This document shows, piece by piece, positions 23,248-31,078 of a DNA stretch of 64,000 nucleotides; positions within the stretch are counted from its first letter, which is position 1; each line of letters opens with the position of its first letter. This DNA is from DASUFZ01 sp035541475 (GTDB lineage Bacteria; Myxococcota_A; UBA9160; SMWR01). The DNA lies in contig DATKND010000089.1 in NCBI GenBank assembly GCA_035541475.1, forward strand, positions 1 to 64,000, written 5' to 3'. The notes beneath the pieces were generated by a model. It made no database searches. It was not told where the DNA came from and was given only the letters and a program-made list of their open reading frames with translations. The translations under genes and the position numbers were made by a program.

Positions 23248-25703
23248 CGGGGCTCCCAGGTCGGATCGAATTTCTCCTTGAAGGCACGCAAGCCCTGGAA
23301 GTTGTAGAAGTTCTCGCCGTGGCGGAAGAGCAGCGCGCCGAGCCGGTTCCAGAGCGGCGCCAATCGGTGTCGCTCGAAGCCCGAGAGCGGCGCCATGCCG
23401 AGGCTGAACCAGCGGTAGCCCTGATCCTGACCCCACAGGAGAAGCTGCGTGAAGAGGTATTCCATCACGCCGCTCGGCGCCTCGCGCGAGTGGCGCATCA
23501 GGTCGATCGAGACCTCCTCCTTGGCGTCGCTGGCCCAGATGTTCGAGAAGGCGATCAGTTCCTCGCCGCGCCAGACGAGCGCCATCGGCGTGCGCGAGAG
23601 ATACGCGGGATCGAAGAATCCGAGCGAGAAGCGCTTCTCGCGCGTCTGCTTGCTCGCGAGCCATGCATCGCTGACGGGCCGGAGCTTCGGCATCAGCTCG
23701 GGGACCCGGTCGCGCGGCACGACCTCGAAGCGACAGCCCTCGCGCTCGACACGCCGGAGCGTATTGCGAATGCTCTTGCGTCCGCCGCCTTCCATCGTGA
23801 AGCCGTCGAGCGGCACGCGCGCCTCCTCGCCGATCCGGCGCAGCACCAGGCCGAGATCGAGGTAGACGGGGAGGTCGGCGGTCTGCACCTCGTAGAACGC
23901 GCATTGCCCGCCGTGCTGGTCGGCGAGCTCGCGGAACTGCCAGGCCAGCTCGCGTCGCACCTCGGGCGGTCCGACCGGGTCGCTCATCGCGATCCAGCTG
24001 CGGCGGCGGACCCCGTACATCAGGAAGCCGGTGCCGGAGGGGTGGAAGAGCAGCGGCTTGTCGCCGACGAGCGCGAGGTGGGCCTCCGCGTTCGGCGCGC
24101 CGATGACCAGCGGCGTTACGCGCTCGATCTCCTCGGGAGTCGGCAGGCTGGGTGGCGCCGAGGCGGGTCGGAGCAGGCGCGCCACCGCGTACGCGCCGAG
24201 CAGCACTGCCGCGCCGGCGAGCGCGCGCAGCGAGCGCGGCGCATGGCCCTCGAGCTCGAACTGCCACCACAGCTCGTGCTGGTACTCGACCTGTCGGTAC
24301 GCGAGCAGCACGATGAAGCCGGTGCCGAGCAGCAGGATCGCGATCGCCGTCGTCCAGCCTGGCGAGAAGGGCTGGGTGAGCAGCGAGCTCCGCCGGTAGA
24401 AGAAGCGATGGCAGGGCGCGAGCGCGATCGCCATCGCGACCAGCACGCTCGCCTCCTCCCAGTCGAGCCCCTTCGCGAGCTCGAGCACCGCGCCGACCAG
24501 GAACACGGTGAGCGTCAGGCTGTAGGCCGCATCGACCCGCTGCTGGATCGCGCGCGCGAGCAGCACGAGCACGACGCCGAGGAGGCTCGCCGTGAAGTGC
24601 GAGATCTCGACCAGCGGCAGCGGCAGGACGCGGTCGATCGCTTCCATGCGGCCGGGCGCCGCGGGCGTCGCGCCCGAGACGAGCAGCAGCGCGCCGGCTG
24701 CGAACGTCGCGACGGCCAGAGCGCGCGGCACGAACTCGGGAGCCCACTGCGCGAGCAGGCTGCGCGCCGCGAGCAGCACGTGGCGCCGCTGCAGCAGCTC
24801 GAAGCCGGTGAAGAGCGAGATCGCGGCGCCGAGCGGGATCAGGTAGTAGACGATGCGATAGGCGAGCGCCGAGCCGAGCACTACGTCACCCGGCAGATAC
24901 GGTCCGAGCAGCACGACGAGCACCGTCTCGAACACGCCGAGGCCGGCGGGCACGTGGCTCACGAGCCCGACCACCTGCGCCAGCAGGTAGATGCCGAGAA
25001 CCAGCGCGAACGTGACCCCGGGCGGATGCGGCAGCAGCACGTAGAGGATGGAGCCCGCCAGCAGCCAGTCGCAGCTCGAGAGCCCGATCTGGAGGAAGGT
25101 CGTGCCGGGGCCGGGGTGCGGGAGCTCGAACTCGCGCAGGCGCAGCACCGGACGGCGGAGCCCGGTCAGCGCCCAGAGCACCAGCAGCAGGACCAGGACG
25201 ACACCGAGCGGTCTCGTGGTCGCGACCCAGGAGTGCCACGACGCCGGCAGCGCGATCGCCTCGAGCGCGAGCGTCACGCCGCCCACCGTGAGGAAGCCGA
25301 GCCAGAAGGTCACGGCGTTGAAGCTGATCACGCGCGCGAGGTCGGCAGCCGAGACACCCCACGTCGTGTACATGCGGTAGCGAACCGCGGTGCCGCCGAG
25401 GAACGAGAACCCGAGGTTGTGGCTGAAGACGTAGGCGACGAAGGACGCGAGGCCGATGCGGCTGTACGGAAGGCGCACGCCGGTGAAGCGCAGCGCGAGC
25501 GTGTCGTAGCCGGTGAGGCAGCCGTAGCTCGCGAGGCAGAACACGAGCGCGAGTCCCAGGTGGCTCCACGGGATCGCGGCCAGGTGCGCGATCACGTCGC
25601 CGGCGTGGAACTCGCGCAGCTCGCGATCGAGGATCCACGCCGCGAGCCCGAAGAGCGTCAGCCCGACGACAGGGCCCAGCGCGGCGGCGATCCGCTCTTT
25701 CAT
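23151..25703 (-). CDS. mprF: MprF, lysyl-phosphatidylglycerol synthase and flippase
   Basis: 850 residues, the normal MprF length. The N-terminal 540 residues hold about 13-14 membrane helices of the flippase domain (LGFSFLGGTAVRYRMYTTWG and SHVPAGLGVFETVLVVL are typical). The C-terminal 300 residues form the DUF2156 transferase (GTGFLMYGVRRRSWIAMSDP, AFYEVQTADLPVYLDLGL, FSLGMAPLSGFE). It transfers an amino acid, usually lysine, from tRNA to phosphatidylglycerol and flips the product outward. The ATG at 25703 starts MKERIAAALGPVV; the longer frame upstream is not plausible. It is convergent with the acvB-like gene and overlaps it by 97 bp. Confidence 0.95.
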   Translation of the reverse strand: MKERIAAALGPVVGLTLFGLAAWILDRELREFHAGDVIAHLAAIPWSHLGLALVFCLASYGCLTGYDTLALRFTGVRLPYSRIGLASFVAYVFSHNLGFSFLGGTAVRYRMYTTWGVSAADLARVISFNAVTFWLGFLTVGGVTLALEAIALPASWHSWVATTRPLGVVLVLLLVLWALTGLRRPVLRLREFELPHPGPGTTFLQIGLSSCDWLLAGSILYVLLPHPPGVTFALVLGIYLLAQVVGLVSHVPAGLGVFETVLVVLLGPYLPGDVVLGSALAYRIVYYLIPLGAAISLFTGFELLQRRHVLLAARSLLAQWAPEFVPRALAVATFAAGALLLVSGATPAAPGRMEAIDRVLPLPLVEISHFTASLLGVVLVLLARAIQQRVDAAYSLTLTVFLVGAVLELAKGLDWEEASVLVAMAIALAPCHRFFYRRSSLLTQPFSPGWTTAIAILLLGTGFIVLLAYRQVEYQHELWWQFELEGHAPRSLRALAGAAVLLGAYAVARLLRPASAPPSLPTPEEIERVTPLVIGAPNAEAHLALVGDKPLLFHPSGTGFLMYGVRRRSWIAMSDPVGPPEVRRELAWQFRELADQHGGQCAFYEVQTADLPVYLDLGLVLRRIGEEARVPLDGFTMEGGGRKSIRNTLRRVEREGCRFEVVPRDRVPELMPKLRPVSDAWLASKQTREKRFSLGFFDPAYLSRTPMALVWRGEELIAFSNIWASDAKEEVSIDLMRHSREAPSGVMEYLFTQLLLWGQDQGYRWFSLGMAPLSGFERHRLAPLWNRLGALLFRHGENFYNFQGLRAFKEKFDPTWEPRYLAAPGGFAAAFVLADVAALIAGGVSGVVVR

Positions 25704-25744
25704 GGCGGCGGAGTGTATCGGCGCCCGTGGTCGGGAGGTGTGGC

Positions 25745-26605
25745 CTAGAGAGTGCCGTCGGCCAGCATGTCGGCCGGGTCGCGCAGATCGACGGCCCCGA
25801 GGTAGCCGCCGCCCGATGCGATCGCGTCGTGCACGGCGTAGCCCAGCAGCTCCTGAGCCTGGCGCGGAAGCCGCCGCGCGACCTCCGGCGGCGTCCCCAG
25901 GTAGTGGTTCTCCTCGGTGCGAAGCCATCCGACCACGTAGGAGAGGTGGACGCCGCGCCGCCACGCGTCGCGCGTCGAGTTGGCGCCGCCGCCGTGGATC
26001 GTCGAGCCGAGATAGAGGACGGACGCGCCGGCCGGCATCTCGGCGTCGGCGATCTCGTGCTCATCGGGCTTGCGGTCGAGCGGCCAGCGGTGGCTGCCCG
26101 GCACCACGCGCGTCGCGCCGTTCTCGCGGCGGAATTCGACGAGCGCGGTGATCGAGGCGACCTGGAGCTCCGGGTGCGGCCGCGGCACGTGGATCCACAC
26201 GAGCTCGTCGCGGTGCAGGAGCTGCGCCTCGGAGCCCGGACCGCGGTCGAGCAGATGCGCGACGTTCACCTGGTAGCGCGCGCAGGAAGGACCGAGGACG
26301 GCGTCGCAGGCCGCGAGCAGCAGCGGATGACAGAGCACGTCGGTCGCGAACGACGGCGACTTCGCCGCGAGCGAGGTGAGGTGGCGTGTGCGCTTTCCGA
26401 AGAACCACGCGATCGCGGGATTCAGATGCGCGCGCGCGGGGTCGGCCTGCGCGAGGTGAGGATCCACCTCCGCGTTGATGCGCGAGAGCGCGGACGCGTC
26501 GAGCAGGTCCTCGACGATCACGCCGCCGTGCTCGAGCAGCGCCGCGACGACGGTGTCGGCGCCGTCGATCGTGCGGAGTCGCGGTAGCTCGGCAGCCACG
26601 GTCAA
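25745..26605 (-). CDS. Phytanoyl-CoA dioxygenase (PhyH) family protein
   Basis: About 286 residues. The Fe(II) facial triad is visible as HRDE (H-x-D) in LLHRDELVWIHVPRPHP and a later His in GSTIHGGGAN; VVPGSHRWPLDR is the usual 2-oxoglutarate region. The enzyme should hydroxylate a small organic or lipid substrate with O2 and 2-oxoglutarate. The start is uncertain: TTG 26605 overlaps the upstream stop (TTGA), and GTG 26599 is two codons later; neither has a clear ribosome site. It is the last gene of a run with an amidohydrolase and an LLM oxidoreductase. Confidence 0.85.
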   Translation of the reverse strand: MTVAAELPRLRTIDGADTVVAALLEHGGVIVEDLLDASALSRINAEVDPHLAQADPARAHLNPAIAWFFGKRTRHLTSLAAKSPSFATDVLCHPLLLAACDAVLGPSCARYQVNVAHLLDRGPGSEAQLLHRDELVWIHVPRPHPELQVASITALVEFRRENGATRVVPGSHRWPLDRKPDEHEIADAEMPAGASVLYLGSTIHGGGANSTRDAWRRGVHLSYVVGWLRTEENHYLGTPPEVARRLPRQAQELLGYAVHDAIASGGGYLGAVDLRDPADMLADGTL

Positions 26606-27783
26606 GCCGGCCGGAGCGCGTTGAGCTCGCGGGTGTTGTCGCGCAGGATCCGGCGCTTCGAGTCGTCGTCGAACTTCGCGAGCTCGGAGACGTAGTCGAG
26701 CGGCTGCGGCATGCCCTCGATGTGCGGCCAGTCGGAGCCGAAGATCACACGTGAGGCGCCCATCAAGGAGACGACCTCGTGGACGTCGTCCTCCCAGAAG
26801 GGATTGATCCAGACGTTGCGGCGAAAGAGGTCCGCCGGGTGCTGTTTGTAGTAGCCGGGTGTGCGCGCCGCCGACTGCTGGAGCTTGCGGAAGAGGTCCG
26901 GCAGGAACTCCGAGCCGTTCTCGATCGATGCGATGCGGAGGTTCGGGAAGCGCTCGAAGAGCTTCTCGAAGGCGACCGTGATCAGCCAGTCGTAGGCGGC
27001 GCGCTCGATGTTGAGCGCCTTGATGGATGGCTTCCAGCCCTCGTCGAATTTCGCTCCGAAGCCGTCCTGCGTGTAACCGTTCGTGGTGTAGCCGGAGTCG
27101 CCGGCGTGCACGACCACGGCGATGCCGGACTCGGCGACGCGCGCCCAGAAGGGATCGAAGCGCGGATCGGCGGGGCTGCGCGGTCCGGTCGGCGTCCACA
27201 CGGGCGCCGGACGCATGCAGACCACGCGCGCTCCGCGCGAGAGCGCCCAGTCGAGCTCGCGCACCGCCCAGTCGACGTCGCCGAGCGCGAGGTAGGGCGC
27301 CGCGAATATGCGGTTCTGGTACGCGAAGCCCCAGTCCTCGTCGAGCCACTGGTTGAAGGCGCGGAAGGTCCAGCAGACCGCCTCGACGTCGTGCTTCAAG
27401 AGCTCCTCGTAGAGCATGCCGAGGGTCGGAAAGAGCCAGCAGGCCTCGAGCCCCTGCGCGTCGAGCGCGCGGATGCGCGCGTCGCGGTCGCGGTACTCCG
27501 CGGGGATCGGCTCGCGCTCGCGCAGGAACTCGAGCGGGTTCTTGCCCTCCGGGTTGCCGCGGAAGTAGGCGTGCATCGCGCCCGCCTTCGCGACCGGATC
27601 GAAGGTCGGGTTCACGACCGCGCGGCTGACCTTGCCGCCGACCACGTGGTACTTGCGCCCCTCGATCGTGGCCCACTGCACGGTGCGCGGGCCGCGCTTC
27701 GGGTCGAGGTGACGCGTGAAGGCGTCGAGCGCCTCGTAGTAGTGGTTGTCGGCATCGAAGGGGCGGAAGGGCAAGGTCGTCAC
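26602..27783 (-). CDS. Amidohydrolase 2 family metal-dependent hydrolase
   Basis: 393 residues from a GTG. The opening TLPFRPFDADNHYYEALDAF has the D-x-x-x-x family start, ending with IFGSDWPHIEG, the amidohydrolase_2 (COG2159) motif with the metal-site aspartate, and LNALRPA at the end. Large COG2159 proteins of this kind occur in degradation clusters and may hydrolyse or decarboxylate ring-cleavage products. Long insertions around EPIPAEYRDRDARIR are normal for the subgroup. It lies 29 bp after the LLM gene and overlaps the PhyH start. Confidence 0.86.
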   Translation of the reverse strand: MTTLPFRPFDADNHYYEALDAFTRHLDPKRGPRTVQWATIEGRKYHVVGGKVSRAVVNPTFDPVAKAGAMHAYFRGNPEGKNPLEFLREREPIPAEYRDRDARIRALDAQGLEACWLFPTLGMLYEELLKHDVEAVCWTFRAFNQWLDEDWGFAYQNRIFAAPYLALGDVDWAVRELDWALSRGARVVCMRPAPVWTPTGPRSPADPRFDPFWARVAESGIAVVVHAGDSGYTTNGYTQDGFGAKFDEGWKPSIKALNIERAAYDWLITVAFEKLFERFPNLRIASIENGSEFLPDLFRKLQQSAARTPGYYKQHPADLFRRNVWINPFWEDDVHEVVSLMGASRVIFGSDWPHIEGMPQPLDYVSELAKFDDDSKRRILRDNTRELNALRPA

Positions 27784-27812
27784 GGAGAGTCCTCGATTGA
27801 CTGCGGGCCAGC

Positions 27813-28838
27813 TTATCGCCCCTCGCGCAGGGCGGCGATCGCGCGGGCGACCTTCGCGTCGTGCGTCGGGTCGTCCGGCAACGGGAAGGTCAGGCTGGTC
27901 GCGAGGCCGCCGTACCACTCGCGCAGTACGCCCGCGATCTCGTCGTAGGAGCCCTGCGGCACGAGCGCGTCGAGCATCGCGTCCGTGATCGCGCCCTTCA
28001 TATCGGCCCAGCGTCCTTCGCGCGTCAGCGCGTGGAGCTTCTCGCCGACCTCGCGCCAGCCGTGGAGCTCGAGCGTCGGCCAGTAGGCGGGAGTCGAGTA
28101 GAGGAAGGTCAGCAGCTCGCGCACGTGCTCGCGCTCGGCCGCGATCTCCGACGCGGTCGCGCCCGTGATCACGAGTCCGCCCGCCATCAGCTCGAGGCTC
28201 GAGGCGTCGCGGCCGGCGCGCGCGGCGCCGCGCGCGAGCGAGGGTCGCGTCAATTCGCGCAAGGTGCGCGGCGCGCTGCCGGTCGGATGCGTGAGCATGC
28301 CGTCCGCGACCTCGCCCGCGAGCTCGCTCATGCGCGGCCCGACCGCGCCGAGGAGCAGCGGGATGTCGGGGTGCTCGATCGGGCCGGGGTTGAAGAAGGG
28401 CTGGAGCCTGGTGAAGCGGTAGTGCTCGCCGCGGAAGTCGAGCGCGCCGCCATGCTGAAAGGCCGCGAAGATCGCGCGCAGCGAGAGCACGTACTCGCGC
28501 ATGCGCGGAACCGGCGCCGTCCACGGAGTCGAATAGCGGCCGACGATGTTGCCGCGCACCTGCGTGCCGAGCCCGAGCTCGAAGCGCCCGCCCGACACCG
28601 ACTGGAGATCCCACGCCGCGATCGCGACGAGCATGGGGCTCCGCGGGAAGGACACGAGCACGCTCGTGCGCGCCACGAGCTTCGTCGTCGCGCGGAGCGC
28701 CGCCTGCGAGAGCAGCAAGCCGTCGTGGAGCGCGTCGGGGATGCAGAGGCCGTCGTAGCCGAGTGACTCGACGCGGCGCGCGTGCGACTCGACGTAGGCG
28801 AGCCCCATGCGCTGATCCATGCTGGCGAAGACCCGCAT
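27813..28838 (-). CDS. LLM-class (luciferase-like, probably F420-dependent) oxidoreductase
   Basis: 341 residues of the TIM-barrel LLM fold: GYDGLCIPDALHDGLLLSQA, RTSVLVSFPRSPMLVAIAAW, SGGRFELGLGTQVRGNIVGR, and PLLLGAVGPRMSELAGEVADG in the order usual for F420- or FMN-dependent members. F420 use is inferred from similarity of style to actinobacterial relatives; no F420-biosynthesis gene is in the window. It starts a three-gene run with the amidohydrolase and PhyH. A 12-bp palindrome covers its start codon. Confidence 0.88.
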   Translation of the reverse strand: MRVFASMDQRMGLAYVESHARRVESLGYDGLCIPDALHDGLLLSQAALRATTKLVARTSVLVSFPRSPMLVAIAAWDLQSVSGGRFELGLGTQVRGNIVGRYSTPWTAPVPRMREYVLSLRAIFAAFQHGGALDFRGEHYRFTRLQPFFNPGPIEHPDIPLLLGAVGPRMSELAGEVADGMLTHPTGSAPRTLRELTRPSLARGAARAGRDASSLELMAGGLVITGATASEIAAEREHVRELLTFLYSTPAYWPTLELHGWREVGEKLHALTREGRWADMKGAITDAMLDALVPQGSYDEIAGVLREWYGGLATSLTFPLPDDPTHDAKVARAIAALREGR

Positions 28839-28844
28839 ATGCGG
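28833..28844. promoter_or_regulatory. Perfect 12-bp palindrome at a divergent start
   Basis: CCGCATATGCGG is a perfect palindrome covering the start codon of the LLM gene and lying 39 bp before the divergent SDR gene. It might be an operator. A nearby TGGCG/CGCCA pair (about 28845-28861) adds to the symmetry. No regulator is identified. Confidence 0.25.
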
Positions 28845-28882
28845 TGGCGCAGTCTACGCCAGCGCGACATCATGCGGCCCTC

Positions 28883-29653
28883 GTGGATCGCGACGGCGTG
28901 CGCAACCTCTTCGATCTCTCCGGGCGCGTCGCCATCGTGACGGGCGGGACGCGCGGCATCGGTCGCGCGATCGCGGAGGGCTTCGCGGCGGCCGGGGCGA
29001 AGGTCGTCGTCGCGAGCCGCAAGGCCGAGGCCTGCGCCGAGACCGAGGCGGCGCTCCGCGCGAAGGGCTACGAGGCGCTCGGCGTGCCGACGCACCTCGG
29101 CTCACTCGACGCGCTCGGGCCGCTCGTGGAGAAGACCGTCGACCGCTTCGGTCGTCTCGACATCGTCGTCAACAACGCCGCGACGGCGTTGACGGAGCCG
29201 ATCGGGCGCTTCACGCAACCGGCCTGGGACAAGGTCTTCGAGGTGGATCTCCGCGGTCCCGTCTTCCTGATCCAGGCGGCGCTGCCGCACCTCGAGAAGA
29301 GCCCGTGCGCGGCGGTCGTCAACGTGATCTCGGCGGGCGCGTTCCTGTTCGCGGTCAATCAGTCGATGTACGCCGCCGCCAAGGCCGCGCTGATGGCGTT
29401 CACGCGCTCGATGGCGGCCGACCTCGCTTCGCGCGGCATCCGCGTCAACGCGCTCGCGCCCGGCACCGTCGACACCGACATGGTTCGCAACAACCCGCCG
29501 GCCGTGCAGCAGATGATGGCCAACGCGAGCTTCCAGAAGCGCGCCGCGCACCCCGACGAGATGGTCGGCCCGGCACTCTTCCTCGCGTCCGACGCCGCGA
29601 GCTTCGTCACGGGGCAGGTCGTGATCGCGGACGGCGGACTGACGCCGCACTGA
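28883..29653 (+). CDS. Short-chain dehydrogenase/reductase
   Basis: 256 residues from GTG 28883 (GTG 28898, giving a shorter start closer to NLFDLSGRVAIVTG, is an alternative). The cofactor motif is TGGTRGIGRA, the NNAA motif is VVNNAATAL, and the catalytic Ser and Y-x-x-x-K are in NVISAGAFLFAVNQSMYAAAK. The end FVTGQVVIADGGLTPH is classical. It is an NAD(P)-dependent oxidoreductase of unknown alcohol or ketone; the sequence is closest to the generic FabG-like degradative type. It is divergent from the LLM gene. Downstream lies a symmetrical terminator. Confidence 0.9.
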   Translation: MDRDGVRNLFDLSGRVAIVTGGTRGIGRAIAEGFAAAGAKVVVASRKAEACAETEAALRAKGYEALGVPTHLGSLDALGPLVEKTVDRFGRLDIVVNNAATALTEPIGRFTQPAWDKVFEVDLRGPVFLIQAALPHLEKSPCAAVVNVISAGAFLFAVNQSMYAAAKAALMAFTRSMAADLASRGIRVNALAPGTVDTDMVRNNPPAVQQMMANASFQKRAAHPDEMVGPALFLASDAASFVTGQVVIADGGLTPH

Positions 29654-29670
29654 GACTGCACAAATGCGTC

Positions 29671-29690
29671 GCTCTCGCTCGCGCGAGAGC
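29671..29690. terminator. Bidirectional hairpin terminator candidate
   Basis: GCTCTCGC and GCGAGAGC form a perfect 8-bp stem with a TCGC loop. It sits between two convergent genes. GTTT follows on the plus side and ATTTG on the other, so it may serve both. Confidence 0.5.
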
Positions 29691-29699
29691 GGCAGCGTT

Positions 29700-30221
29700 T
29701 CAGGTGGCCGGTTCCGACAGCTCCTTCCGAATCGCTTGCGTGATCGTGTTTGCGGAGCGGGCGATCGCCCGCTGGATCAAGAACCACGCGAAGAGACCGA
29801 ACCCGATCCAGATGAACGCGAGTGCGAGCACCATCGCGACGGGCGTCTGTGCCGCGGCAGGACCCGGAGGTTGCGTGAGGACGCCGTAGAGGAAGCGGAT
29901 TCCTCCCAGGATCATCAAGCAGGCACACCACGCGGACAAGAAGAAGCGAGGGAATCGAGAGAGGCGCAGCACACCAACCAGAGAGGATCCGACCGGGGAG
30001 GGTGTGAGAGATCCCACGAACTCGAAATGGCGCCGGTTGCGCCCTTCGATAGTGGCGAGGACGCGAGCGTACGAGACCCGCGCGGTGAGATAGGCGGTGT
30101 ACCAGGGCGTCCGCTCGAGAACTTTCGAAGCGTGCTCGAGTCGTCGGATCGCGGTAGCGACCGGTAGTTCCGAATCGATGCGCAGGGGCGCGGAGAGGAA
30201 GATCCCGGGGCTGCGTGTCAC
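29700..30221 (-). CDS. Hypothetical membrane protein with two transmembrane helices
   Basis: 173 residues starting at GTG, 3 bp after the SDR stop upstream. A soluble N-terminal 85 residues (an Arg-rich HASKVLERTPWYTAY region) is followed by two hydrophobic helices (about 92-110, SAWCACLMILGGIRFLYGV, and about 125-147, VAMVLALAFIWIGFGLFAW). A charged C-terminal tail follows. I recognise no domain. Codon use and GC content are clearly less extreme than in neighbouring genes, which suggests a recently acquired or weakly expressed gene. Confidence 0.65.
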   Translation of the reverse strand: MTRSPGIFLSAPLRIDSELPVATAIRRLEHASKVLERTPWYTAYLTARVSYARVLATIEGRNRRHFEFVGSLTPSPVGSSLVGVLRLSRFPRFFLSAWCACLMILGGIRFLYGVLTQPPGPAAAQTPVAMVLALAFIWIGFGLFAWFLIQRAIARSANTITQAIRKELSEPAT

Positions 30222-30224
30222 CGC

Positions 30225-31061
30225 TTACGCCCGGTAGGCCGCGCCCCCGTCGAGCGTGCGGATCTCGCGGCCGAACTCTTCGAGCAGGCGCAGGCTGTAG
30301 GTGACGCGGCCGGTGAGCTTCTCGGGGTCGCAGCAGCAGAGCGCGAGGGCGGCCTCGGCCATCGCCTCGATCGGCTCGATCATCGAGGGCTCGATCCACT
30401 TGTCGGCGCCGACGGCGGCTACGCCGGGCGTGATCACCGCCTGCACGGGCGCGAGCGTGTTGACCGCGATGCCGGCGGTCGAGAGCTCGGCCGCGAGGCC
30501 CTGCGTCAGCCGGTTGAGCCCCGCCTTGCTCGCCGCGTAGAGGTGGTGGCCGCCCTTCTGCTCCCACGCGATGTAGGGCGGACCCTGCGGCGGCTCGGCG
30601 GTCGCCGACGAGATGTTCAGGATCCAGCCGCGGCGCTTCGCGCGCATGTCGGGGACGGCGAGCTGCGCCAGCTCGAGCGGTGCCAGCACGTTCGCGTGGA
30701 ACGTGATGCGGAAGTCGTTGTCGCTGAACTTCTCGAAGGGGCGATAGGGACCCTGCGCCGCGTTGTTGACGAGGATGTCGATCGGCCCGAGCCGATCGCG
30801 GCAGGCCGCGATCGCCGCGCGTCGCGAGATCGCGTCCAGCACGTCGCACTCGATCGCGACCGCGCGCCCACCGCGCGACTCGATGCGCGCGACGGTCTCG
30901 CGCACGGTGCCCGCGATCTTCGCGTGCGGGCTCTCGACGCTTCGGGCCGCGCACGCAACGTGCGCGCCTGCGGCGGCCAGCCGCTCCGCGATCGCCGCGC
31001 CGATGCCGCGCGACGCGCCTGTCACGAACGCGACCTTGCCCTCGCACTCCCGCATCGACAT
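30225..31061 (-). CDS. Short-chain dehydrogenase/reductase
   Basis: 278 residues. It has the cofactor motif TGASRGIGAAIAERLA, NNAA in ILVNNAAQGPYRPFE, and the catalytic region ILNISSATAEPPQGP followed by HHLYAASKAGL (Y-x-x-x-K). The chain is slightly long because of an insertion before the active site (PPQGPPYIAWEQKGG), and the ending after ITPGVAAVGADKWIEP is unusual. It belongs to a run downstream of the sulfotransferase and DUF1214 genes. Start ATG 31061; a second ATG lies two codons later. Confidence 0.9.
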   Translation of the reverse strand: MSMRECEGKVAFVTGASRGIGAAIAERLAAAGAHVACAARSVESPHAKIAGTVRETVARIESRGGRAVAIECDVLDAISRRAAIAACRDRLGPIDILVNNAAQGPYRPFEKFSDNDFRITFHANVLAPLELAQLAVPDMRAKRRGWILNISSATAEPPQGPPYIAWEQKGGHHLYAASKAGLNRLTQGLAAELSTAGIAVNTLAPVQAVITPGVAAVGADKWIEPSMIEPIEAMAEAALALCCCDPEKLTGRVTYSLRLLEEFGREIRTLDGGAAYRA

Positions 31062-31078
31062 GGCTCGTGTGCCTCCGC

